From Ampullaceana balthica (Eukaryota; Mollusca; Gastropoda; Lymnaeidae): a stretch of 64,000 nt of DNA. Below are positions 31,466 through 42,909 of the stretch, one piece after another. The stretch spans positions 558,001-622,000 of the forward strand of contig CALYLW010000019.1 of assembly GCA_944989445.1 (NCBI GenBank), read 5' to 3'. The notes beneath the pieces were generated by a model. That model searched no databases. It was not told the origin of the DNA and saw only the letters and a program-made list of their open reading frames with translations. A program made the position numbers and the translations under genes. Within the stretch, counting starts at the first letter, position 1; every line of letters begins with the position of its first letter.

Positions 31466-34400
31466 CACATCTCTAAACATTCACATCTCCAAACATTCAC
31501 ATCTCCACACATTCACATCTCCAAACATTCACATCTCCAAACATTCACATCTCCAAACATTCACATCTCCAAACATTCACATCTCCAAACATTCACATCT
31601 CTAAACATTCACATCTCTAAACATTCACATCTCTAAACATTCACATCTCTAAACATTCACATCTCCAAACATTCACATCTCCACACATTCACATCTCCAA
31701 ACATTCACATCTCCAAACATTCACATCTCCAAACATTCACATCTCCAAACATTCACATCTCAAAACATTCACATCTCCAAACATTCACATCTCCAAACAT
31801 TCACATCTCCAAACATTCACATCTCCAAACATTCACATCTCCAAACATTCACATCTCCAAACATTCACATCTCCAAACATTCACATCTCTAAACATTCAC
31901 ATCTCTAAACATTCACATCTCTAAATATTCACATCTCTAAACATTCACATCTCCAAACATTTACATCTCCACACATTCACATCTCCAAACATTCACATCT
32001 CTAAACATTCACATCTCTAAACATTCACATCTCCAAACATTCACATCTCCAAACATTCACATCTCTAAACATTCACATCTCTAAACATTCACATCTCCAA
32101 ACATTCACATCTCCACACATTCACATCTCTAAACATTCACATCTCTAAACATTCACATCTCCAAACATTCACATCTCCAAACATTCACATCTCTAAACAT
32201 TCACATCTCTAAACATTCACATCTCCAAACATTCACATCTCCACACATTCACATCTCCAAACATTCACATCTCCAAACATTCACATCTCCAAACATTCAC
32301 ATCTCCAAACATTCACATCTCCAAACATTCACATCTCCAAACATTCACATCTCTAAACATTCACATCTCCAAACATTCACATCTCTAAACATTCACATCT
32401 CTAAACATTCACATCTCCAAACATTCACATCTCCAAACATTCACATCTCCACACATTCACTTCTCCAAACATTCACATCTCCAAACATTCACATCTCCAC
32501 ACATTCACATCTCCACACATTCATATCTCCAAACATTCACATCTCCAAACATTCACATCTCCAAACATTCACATCTCCAAACATTCACATCTCCAAACAT
32601 TCACATCTCCAAACATTCACATCTCCAAACATTCACATCTCCACACATTCACATCTCCAAACATTCATATCTCCAAACATTCACATCTCCAAACATTCAC
32701 ATCTCCAAACATTCACATCTCCAAACATTCACATCTCCACACATTCACATCTCCAAACATTCACATCTCCAAACATTCACATCTCAAAACATTCACATCT
32801 CCACACATTCACATCTCCAAACATTCACATCTCTAAACATTCACATCTCCAAACATTTACATCTCCAAACATTCACATCTCAAAACATTCACATCTCCAC
32901 ACATTCACATCTCTAAACATTCACATCTCGAAACATTCACATCTCCAAACATTCACATCTCCACACATTCACATCTCCAAACATTCACATCTCCAAACAT
33001 TCATATCTCCAAACATTCACATCTCCACACATTCACTTCTCCAAACATTCACATCTCCAAACATTCGCATCTCCAAACATTCACATCTCTAAACATTCAC
33101 ATCTCAAACATTCACATCTCCAAACATTCACATCTCTAAACATTCACATTTCCAAACATTCACATCTCTAAACATTCACATCTCCAAACATTCACATCTC
33201 AAAACATTCACATCTCCACACATTCACATCTCCAAACATTCACATCTCCAAACATTCACATCTCAAAACATTCACATCTCCACACATTCACATCTCCACA
33301 CATTCACATCTCCATACATTCACATCTCAAAACATTCACATCTCCAAACATTCACATCTCCAAACATTCACATCTCAAAACATTCACATCTCCACACATT
33401 CACATCTCTAAACATTCACATCTCTAAACATTCACATCTCTAAACATTCACATCTCCAAACATTCACATCTCCAAACATTCACATCTCCACACATTCACA
33501 TCTCCACACATTCACATCTCTAAACATTCACATCTCTAAACATTCACATCTCTAAACATTCACATCTCCAAACATTCACATCTCCACACATTCACATCTC
33601 CAAACATTCACATCTCCAAACATTCACATCTCAAAACATTCACATCTCCACACATTCACATCTCCAAACATTCACATCTCTAAACATTCACATCTCCAAA
33701 CATTTACATCTCCAAACATTCACATCTCAAAACATTCACATCTCCACACATTCACATCTCTAAACATTCACATCTCCAAACATTCACATCTCCAAACATT
33801 CACATCTCCACACATTCACATCTCCAAACATTCACATCTCCAAACATTCATATCTCCAAACATTCACATCTCCACACATTCACTTCTCCAAACATTCACA
33901 TCTCCAAACATTCGCATCTCCAAACATTCACATCTCTAAACATTCACATCTCAAACATTCACATCTCCAAACATTCACATCTCTAAACATTCACATCTTC
34001 AAACATTCACATCTCAAAACATTCACATCTCCACACATTCACATCTCCAAACATTCACATCTCAAAACATTCACATCTCCAAACATTCACATCTCAAAAC
34101 ATTCACATCTCCACACATTCACATCTCTAAACATTCACATCTCAAAACATTCACATCTCCACACATTCACATCTCCAAACATTCACATCTCCAAACATTC
34201 ACATCTCAAAACATTCACATCTCCACACATTCACATCTCCAAACATTCACATCTGAAACATTCACATCTCCAAACATTCACATCTCCAAACATTCACATC
34301 TCAAAACATTCACATCTCCACACATTCACATCTCCAAACATTCACATCTCCAAACATTCACATCTCCAAACATTCACATCTCCAAACATTCACATCTCCA

Positions 34401-35115
34401 CACATTCACATCTCCACACATTCACATCTCCAAACATTCACATCTCCAAACATTCACATCTCCACACATTCACATCTCCAAACATTCACATCTCTAAACA
34501 TTCACATCTCTAAACATTCACATCTCCAAACATTCACATCTCCAAACATTCACATCTCCACACATTCACATCTCCACACATTCACATCTCCAAACATTCA
34601 CATCTCCAAACATTCACATCTCCAAACATTCACATCTCCACACATTCACATCTCCAAACATTCACATCTCCAAACATTCACATCTCCAAACATTCACATC
34701 TCCAAACATTCACATCTCCAAACATTCACATCTCCACACATTCACATCTCCAAACATTCACATCTCCAAACATTCACATCTCCAAACATTCACATCTCCA
34801 AACATTCACATCTCCAAACATTCACATCTCTAAACATTTACATCTCCAAACATTCATATCTCTAAACATTTACATCTCCAAACATTCACGTCTCCAAACA
34901 TTCACATCTCCAAACATTCACATCTCAAAACATTCACATCTCCACACATTCACATCTCCAAACATTCATATCTCTAAACATTTACATCTCCAAACATTCA
35001 CATCTCCAAACATTCACATCTCCAAACATTCACATCTCCAAACATTTACATCTCCACACACTCACATCTACACACACTCACATCTACACACACTCACATC
35101 TCCACACACTCACTT
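31466..35115. repeat. 16-bp minisatellite, about 228 units (3.65 kb)
   Basis: Unit ACATCTCCAAACATTC with variants CTCTAAAC, CTCCACAC and CTCAAAAC. Long blocks of the variant order recur (for example around 32900-33110 and 33720-33950), so segments have been duplicated. No open frame, as 16 is not a multiple of three. Confidence 0.96.
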
Positions 35116-35571
35116 CTTTAAACAACCAAACATCTTAAACTATCCATGTCTCCTTCCATACTACTGACTTTTTTCAACAACTAGCTTGGTCCGCCACTGC
35201 CAGGTTGTAGTGAAGCCGCTGACATGAAACAATAATAACGGATTACTCTCCAAAAAATATTCTTTACACCCCCTTCGTCCCGCATCTCAAATTTTTCGCA
35301 TAACTATAAACGCATGTCCCTAAAGTTATTCCAACACACCTAAAGCACCAAAACAGGAAGGTCTTAGCACTTCTTTTGGGCGTTGGCAAACAAAAACAAA
35401 AACAAAAACAACAAAACAAAAATAATAATAAAAAATACACACTCAGATAATATAATAAATTAAACATAGTTCTACAAATTGTTTATTGTTTTACAATAGT
35501 ATGCAGTTAAACACTTGTGTGTCGTTAATGATGTTTGACTGAGGTGATGTTTAATTGAGATAACATCTCAT
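35116..35571. other. Intergenic DNA between two minisatellites
   Basis: No gene or element recognised. Confidence 0.5.
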
Positions 35572-37457
35572 GTAACACAGAATGATTGTACACCACCACC
35601 CCCCTCATGTAACACAGAATGATTGTACACCACCACCCCCCTCATGTAACACAGAATGATTGTACACCACCACCCCCCTCATGTAACAAAGAATGATTGT
35701 ACACCACCACCCCCCTCATGTAACACAGAATGATTGTACACCACCACCCCCCTCATGTAACACAGAATGATTGTACACCACCACCCCCCTCATGTAACAC
35801 AGAATGATTGTACACCACCACCCCCCTCATGTAACACAGAATGATTGTACACCACCACCCCCCTCATGTAACACAGAATGATTGTACACCACTACCCCCC
35901 TCATGTAACACAGAATGATTGTACACCACCACCCCCGTCATGTAACACAGAATGATTGTACACCACCACCCCCTCATGTAACACAGAATGATTGTACAAC
36001 ACCCCCCCTCATGTAACACAGAATGATTGTACACCACCATCCCCCTCATGTAACACAGAATGATTGTACACCACCACCCCCTCATGTAACACAGAATGAT
36101 TGTACACCACCACCCCCCTCATGTAACACAGAATGATTGTACACCACCACCCCCCTCATGTAACACAGAATGATTGTACACCACCACCCCCCTCATGTAA
36201 CACAGAATGATTGTACACCACCACCCCCCTCATGAAACACAGAATGATTGTACACCACCACCCCCTCATGTAACACAGAATGATTGTACACCACCACCCC
36301 CCTCATGTAACACAGAATGATTGTACACCACCACCCCCCTCATGTAACACAGAATGATTGTACACCACCACCCCCCTCATGTAACACAGAATGATTGTAC
36401 ACCACCACCCCCCTCATGTAACACAGAATGATTGTACACCACCACCCCCCTCATGTAACACAGAATGATTGTACACCACCACCCCCTCATGTAACACAGA
36501 ATGATTGTACACCACCACCCCCCTCATGTAACACAGAATGATTGTACACCACCACCCCCCTCATGTAACACAGAATGATTGTACACCACCACCCCCCTCA
36601 TGAAACACAGAATGATTGTACACCACCACCCCCTCATGTAACACAGAATGATTGTACACCACCACCCCCCTCATGTAACACAGAATGATTGTACACCACC
36701 ACCCCCCTCATGTAATACAGAATGATTGTACACCACCACCCCCCTCATGTAACACAGAATGATTGTACACCACCCCCCTCATGTAACACAGAATGATTGT
36801 ACACCACCCCCCCCTCATGTAACACAGAATGATTGTACACCACCACCCCCCTCATGAAACACAGAATGATTGTACACCACCACCCCCTCATGTAACACAG
36901 AATGATTGTACACCACCACCCCCCTCATGTAACACAGAATGATTGTACACCACCACCCCCCTCATGTAACACAGAATGATTGTACACCACCACCCCCCTC
37001 ATGTAACACAGAATGATTGTACACCACCACCCCCCTCATGTAACACAGAACGATTGTACACCACCACCCCCTCATGTAACACAGAATGATTGTACACCAC
37101 CACCCCCCTCATGTAACACAGAATGATTGTACACCACCACCCCCCTCATGTAACACAGAATGATTGTACACCACCACCCCCCTCATGTAACACAGAATGA
37201 TTGTACACCACCACCCCCCTCATGAAACACAGAATGATTGTACACCACCACCCCCTCATGTAACACAGAATGATTGTACACCACCATCCCCCTCATGTAA
37301 CACAGAATGATTGTACACCACCACCCCCCTCGTGTAATACAGAATGATTGTACACCACCACCCCCCTCATGTAACACAGAATGATTGTACACCACCCCCC
37401 CTCATGTAACACAGAATGATTGTACACCACCACCCCCCTCATGTAACACAGAATGAT
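35572..37457. repeat. 37-bp minisatellite, about 51 units
   Basis: Unit CATGTAACACAGAATGATTG + TACACCACCACCCCCCT, with length changes in the C-run. Ends at the LINE insertion at 37458. Confidence 0.95.
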
Positions 37458-37885
37458 TATCTTATCTTATCTGTTTACAGACGCTCCTTCTATACAGAAG
37501 ATTATTGCGTCCTACGCTTATCTATGGTTTGTGTTTAGTCCTGCATTTTTATTAGAGATTTAAATGTTGATAAAGTGTTGGTTTTCCTGGATTCTTCAGG
37601 CAACCCATTCCACGCCCGAATTCCGGACGGGAAGAAGGAAAACTTGTATGTGTTTGTTCTTGCATACGGAATAAGAAAGGTGTTTTTATCCTTATGTCTA
37701 TCTGAGGGTTGTATTAAGTTATCTTTGTGTTGCATTTCTAAATTAGAATTAATTGCTTTATGTATGATTACTACTTTGCTCTTGGTTCTTCTATCCTCTA
37801 GTGTTTCAAGGTTTAATGATTTAACTAATGGTGTTACTCTTGTCAGTTTCGAATATTCTCCAGTAATGAATCTGGCAGCTCTTTT
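37458..37885 (-). mobile_element. 5'-truncated LINE (CR1/L2-like) inside the minisatellite
   Basis: Minus-strand copy of the LINE seen at 4197: frame NQKRAARFITGEYSKLTRVT to SLIKMQD, tail TAGAAGGAGC...GATAAGATAA. It is very similar to the 4197 copy. Flanking GATT occurs on both sides. It lies where the array changes from one unit type to another. Confidence 0.85.
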
Positions 37886-38745
37886 TTGATTGTCCATCAT
37901 TCAACCCCTCATGTAACACAGAATGATTGTCCATCATTCAACCCCTCATGTAACACAGAATGATTGTCCATCATTCAACCCCTCATGTAACACAGAATGA
38001 TTGTCCATCATTCAACCCCTCATGTAACACAAAATGACTGTCCATCATTCAACCCCTCATGTAACACAGAATGATTGTCCATCATTCAACCCCTCATGTA
38101 ACACAAAATGACTGTCCATCATTCAACCCCTCATGTAACACAGAATGATTGTCCATCATTCAACCCTTCATGTAACACAAAATGACTGTCCATCATTCAA
38201 CCCCTCATGTAACACAGAATGATTGTCCATCATTCAACCTCCCCCCTCATGTAACACAAAATGACTGTCCATCATTCAACCCCTCATGTAACACAGAATG
38301 ATTGTCCATCATTCAACCTCCCCCCTCATGTAACACAAAATGACTGTCCATCATTCAACCCCTCATGTAACACAGAATGATTGTCCATCATTCAACCTCC
38401 CCCCTCATGTAACACAAAATGACTGTCCATCATTCAACCCCTCATGTAACACAGAATGATTGTTCACCACCACCTTTCCCCTCATGTAACACAGAATGAT
38501 TGTCCATCATTCAACCCTTCATGTAACACAAAATGACTGTCCATCATTCAACCCCTCATGTAACACAGAATGATTGTCCATCATTCAACCTCCCCCCTCA
38601 TGTAACACAAAATGACTGTCCATCATTCAACCCCTCATGTAACACAGAATGATTGTTCACCACCACCTTTCCCCTCATGTAACACAGAATGATTGTTCAC
38701 CACCACCTTTCCCCTCATGTAACACAGAATGACTGCACCTCACTC
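37886..38745. repeat. Related minisatellite, ~35-41-bp units
   Basis: Shares CATGTAACACAGAATGATTG with the array on the other side of the LINE but continues TCCATCATTCAACCCCT. An alternate type ACACAAAATGACTG is interleaved, giving dimeric blocks. Confidence 0.92.
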
Positions 38746-39340
38746 AACGCAACCCATAACTACGCCTCCGCCTTTCCATTTCAAACCCCACCTCGCCTCC
38801 GCCTTTCCATTTCAAAACCCACTACGCCTAGTAGTCGATTACACCAACTATCGAATAGACAATCGATTAATTTAAGGTTACGCTGAAAACAATGGCAAAT
38901 TTAAAGCAGTCTAATAGGTGAATAAATCAATTATTTAAAACGGTGTTCAAGTTTTTTAAAACGCAATTTTCTTAAATTAGGTGTGGTCGTAATATAAAGT
39001 ACTTTACTTGGAAATTTACCGTCCCTATGTTAGATAGTTGAATCTATTTTAAGAATAATTCTTTTAAAAAAGGCAACGCCCAGTTTAAAATACTTCAGCT
39101 GTGTAATATTACAATGCAGGGCGCTACACAAACTTTAGATTGAACTTGACCTTCTGTTTACTCCAGTCTAGGGGCAGGGCCCCCCGCAATAATGAATATA
39201 AAGATGAGTTTTTTTCAGGATGTCACATCATCCGTTTGGTCTAGTGGCGGGGCCCCGCCCCCTCATGTGTTTGTTAGTAAGTCAAATTTTGAGCGTTGTT
39301 CGATCGTCTCTTGTAAAAATACATTAATGTTTTTTTTAAA
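38746..39340. other. Intergenic DNA
   Basis: No gene recognised; ends at Helentron-like copy D. Confidence 0.5.
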
Positions 39341-39831
39341 TCCTTTATATTAACTCGTGGTGTCTGCGGCGGACCTTGCTTGCTTGCTTGCTTGCTTGTC
39401 GCCAAAACTTTTGATCGATTTTTAACCCACTTGCTCGCAAGATAGCGAGCTGAAATTTTGCAGGCAGTTTTGTACCGATGATAAAAACAATGTATCAAAA
39501 TTTCAGATCGATCGCATGTACCGTAATTAAATTATTGATTTTTTAGATTATTTTTTTTATTCCTATGTATCATGCTATTTTTTGAGATAGAGCGTCGCGG
39601 TGCGTATTATATTGAACAACCTTTCTGTCGCGCAATAAGGTGCGTATTTTATTGACAGCTCTTTTTATAAACATATTCCTGATCGGTGCGTATTATATTA
39701 AACATGTTTTAAGACACAACTTCAATTTTGTATTTCTGGATGGTCTGGCGCTGCGTATTATAATGAACATTCTTTTAGTTACTTCTCGTACATAAAGGAT
39801 TTATAGTCAAAAACTTGGTTTTTTACGGGTT
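39341..39831. mobile_element. Helentron-like nonautonomous element, copy D
   Basis: Nearly identical to copy A (11087-11573) along its whole length, including the (TTGC)n tract near the start and the GCGTATTATA words, which points to recent activity of this family. Confidence 0.6.
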
Positions 39832-39950
39832 GTTTTTATTTCCACTTCTTTTATATTAAATATGTATGATTGTCTCCTGGTGGGTTGATGAATGTTTATG
39901 TCTGATTGTTGCAAGTGGGAGCAGAGGCGACACTAGGGTTGGTGTCACCC

Positions 39951-40507
39951 CCAGTGCAATAGCTCATGGTGTCACCCCCAGTGCAATAGCTCATGGTGTC
40001 ACCCCCTGTGTAATAGCTCATGGTGTCACCCCCTGTGCAATAGCTCACGGTGTCACCCCCTGTGCAATAGCTCACGGTGTCACCCCCTGAGCAATAGCTC
40101 ATGGTGTCACCCCCAGTGCAATAGCTCATGGTGTCACCCCCTGTGCAATAGCTCATGGTGTCACCCCCTGTGCAATAGCTCATGGTGTCACCCCCTGTGC
40201 AATAGCTCATGGTGTCACCCCCTGTGCAATAGCTCATGGTGTCACCCCCTGTGCAATAGCTCATGGTGTCACCCCCAGTGCAATAGCTCATGGTGTCACC
40301 CCCTGTGCAATAGCTCATGGTGTCACCCCCTGTGCAATAGCTCATGGTGTCACCCCCTGTGCAATAGCTCATGGTGTCACCCCCAGTGCAATAGCTCATG
40401 GTGTCACCCCCAGTGCAATAGCTCATGGTGTCACCCCCAGTGCAATAGCTCATGGTGTCACCCCCAGTGCAATAGCTCATGGTGTCACCCCCTGTGCAAT
40501 AGCTCAT
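39951..40507. repeat. 27-bp minisatellite, left part, about 21 units
   Basis: Unit GTGCAATAGCTCATGGTGTC + ACCCCCT. Interrupted by the LTR element at 40508; continues at 47107. The 203-aa minus frame (repeated MSYCTGGDT) is a by-product of a unit divisible by three. Confidence 0.95.
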
Positions 40508-40814
40508 TGTAACTATATAACTTTTTATATTCTTTTATGTAGGCGTTCTCACAGTAATTAATCTTGTGCACAATAATTCACTGAAGAATTCGTTTATCCA
40601 AAACAACTTTAATATACATATATATTGTACACATAAGAATCATTTGAGGCAATATAACGTGGAAATCTTGAGTTATTCACTATCATGATTCCCTGTCGGA
40701 AGTCTACACACAACTGTTCGCCCAACACTTTCAACCAATAGAAATGCTCCTTTCTTCCCGCGTCTCTTGTACACGTGACCTTACGTCACAAAATTATGGT
40801 AATCAGATGTGACA
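40508..40814 (-). repeat. 3' LTR
   Basis: 307 bp; near-identical to the 5' LTR (three differences). Confidence 0.95.
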
Positions 40815-40830
40815 TTCACCCCCATCCTTC
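40815..40830 (-). promoter_or_regulatory. Polypurine tract of the LTR element
   Basis: GAAGGATGGGGGTGAA immediately before the 3' LTR on the minus strand, the expected plus-strand primer. Confidence 0.65.
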
Positions 40831-41370
40831 AAAAAAAATGTTTATGAAATACAACATTTTTGGTCTTCATAAAATCAAATCAATCTATATCTATATTCAA
40901 ATTTCAAATATTTATCATCAATGAACATTCATTTTCTTACATACAACTTCTGGATATAGAATCAATAAGAAAAAATCTGTAGGACTGCATCAGTCTAAAC
41001 ATAAGAAATAATGAGAAAAAATCTGTAGGACTGCATCAGTCTAAACATAAGAAATAATGAGAAAAAATCTGTAGGACTGCAGCCGTCTACCTGTGCTGAA
41101 GAAATGAAAATGGACTTTTAAACACATCTGTAATTTTGTGTAATTAAAACATTTAAACACTCAATATTATAAAATTAACTAATAATCCAATGGAATTCAA
41201 ACACTGTTCTTTGTCCATTGTTCAACAAAGAAAAATATTAATATAATTACAGTCTCTGTTTGTATCCTTTAGGAATTCACAGACTAATATTAAAACAGTC
41301 TCTTATTTTATCATTTAGTAATTCACAGAATGTCTTTTTAATAGTCTCTGGTTTTTTATCAGTTAGGAGT
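40831..41370 (-). other. 3' untranslated part of the LTR element
   Basis: Holds three copies (about 40965-41085) of a roughly 46-bp direct repeat containing AAAAAATCTGTAGGACTGCA. No frame. Confidence 0.65.
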
Positions 41371-42909
41371 TCACAGAGTGTCTTTATTTATTGTCATTCT
41401 ACTTAATATGTCTGCAACCACATTGTCCTTTCCCTTCACAGGTTTAATGTCAAATTTGTAGTCGGCTAATAGCATAGCCCAACGATTCACTTTGGCGTTG
41501 CTGATCTTCTTCTTGTTGAATGCCACAAGTGGTTTGTGGTCTGTTAGGAGAGTGAATGTTCTACCTAGAAGGTATTTTTGAAGTTTTTGTAGAGCCCACA
41601 CTATGGCTAGACATTCTCTCTCTATGGTGCTGTAGTTACACTCTGTTTTGGTCAAGTTTCTGCTAAGATACTGTATAGGATGTAGGATACCATCATGTTC
41701 TTGCATGAGGCACGCTCCTAATGCAATGGACGATGCATCGGTAGAAACAATGAAAGGTTTGTTCCATTGAGGTGTAACTAAGATGGGTTTCTTCCTGAAT
41801 GCCTCCTGAATGTTCTCTAATGCGTTGAGGCAATCTCCTGGAAATTGAAATTTTCTAATATCTTTGGTTTTTGTAACTTCTGTTAGTGGATGAACTATTT
41901 CTGCATAATTTGCAATAAAAGGTCTGTAAAAGTTACATAGTTCCAGCAGGGCTTGTACTTGTTTTTTAGATTTTGGGACAGACATATTAAATATCTTGTT
42001 TTCATTTTCTGCAGTGGGAGTGACTGCACCGCCTCCTATTCTGTATCCCAAAAAATCTATATACTTCTTTCCAATGTTGATCTTTTCTGGTGAGATTGTC
42101 ACATTATGTTTCTTGAGTCTATCCAGTACAGCTTCAAGTGTATGGATATGTGATTCCCAATCTTTAGTGTGGATGCATATATCGTCGACATAATGTACCA
42201 CATTTGGAATTCCTTTTAGCATCACTTTCATAAATCTGCTAAAAGTGGCCGTACTGTTGACCAGTCCAAATGGCATTACTAACCATTCATACACCTCATC
42301 CATGGCTATGAATGCAGTGTATTTTATAGAATCAGGATCCATGTTAATCTGCCAAAAACCTCTGTTTAAGTCAAATGTAGTGAATATTCTGGAAGTACCA
42401 ATTATGTCTATAATGTCTCTTGGGTCTCCAATAGGTTCATGGTCCAATTTGGTAATATTATTCAACTGTCTGTAGTCACAGCACAGTCGAATCTTTCCAT
42501 TCTTCTTTTTTACTATGACAGTTGGTGAGGTATAGTTAGCTTCAACTGCTTTTCTTATTTTGTTTTCTTTAAGTAGGTAGTCAATTTCTTGCCTTACTGT
42601 GTCTCTATGTGCCATTGGAATAGGGTATACTTTGGTCTTGAAGGGTTCATGTTCCAAAACTTGTATCTTGTGAGTCACAGTTTTTGTGTTGCCTGTTTCT
42701 TTTGTTATGACACCTTTGTATTTTTGAAAAATTTTGATCACTCTGTGTTTCATATTATCTGGTATGTCAGATGATATTTTTTCACTGTCAAGACTGTTCA
42801 TTTTCATTGCATTGTCATTTTCATCATTTACCTTGATGATGACATTAACAGTTTGCTTTCCTTCTTTATTGTCATCATATGTTCTTAGTTTGTCAATATG
42901 TAATTTTTT
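41371..42909 (-). CDS. Reverse transcriptase and RNase H of the LTR element
   Basis: Open from 42909; first ATG 42807 (478 aa from there). RT: CCDYRQLNNIT (109-119), TFDLNRGFWQI with D146, MPFGLVNSTATF, and the catalytic YVDD at 206-209. RNase H: STDASSIALGA (D357), YSTIERECLAIVWAL (E396/E398), LLTDHKPL (D423), VVADILSRM (D466), so all catalytic positions are present. No integrase follows RNase H; the next feature is a non-coding tail and the 3' LTR. The frame is +1 to integrase, joined at the seven-A run. Confidence 0.9.
   Translation of the reverse strand, partial: KKLHIDKLRTYDDNKEGKQTVNVIIKVNDENDNAMKMNSLDSEKISSDIPDNMKHRVIKIFQKYKGVITKETGNTKTVTHKIQVLEHEPFKTKVYPIPMAHRDTVRQEIDYLLKENKIRKAVEANYTSPTVIVKKKNGKIRLCCDYRQLNNITKLDHEPIGDPRDIIDIIGTSRIFTTFDLNRGFWQINMDPDSIKYTAFIAMDEVYEWLVMPFGLVNSTATFSRFMKVMLKGIPNVVHYVDDICIHTKDWESHIHTLEAVLDRLKKHNVTISPEKINIGKKYIDFLGYRIGGGAVTPTAENENKIFNMSVPKSKKQVQALLELCNFYRPFIANYAEIVHPLTEVTKTKDIRKFQFPGDCLNALENIQEAFRKKPILVTPQWNKPFIVSTDASSIALGACLMQEHDGILHPIQYLSRNLTKTECNYSTIERECLAIVWALQKLQKYLLGRTFTLLTDHKPLVAFNKKKISNAKVNRWAMLLADYKFDIKPVKGKDNVVADILSRMTINKDTL

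Noticed and set aside
39896..40507. 203-aa minus-strand frame of repeated MSYCTGGDT
   Set aside because: By-product of the 27-bp minisatellite; the same array is open on the other strand too.
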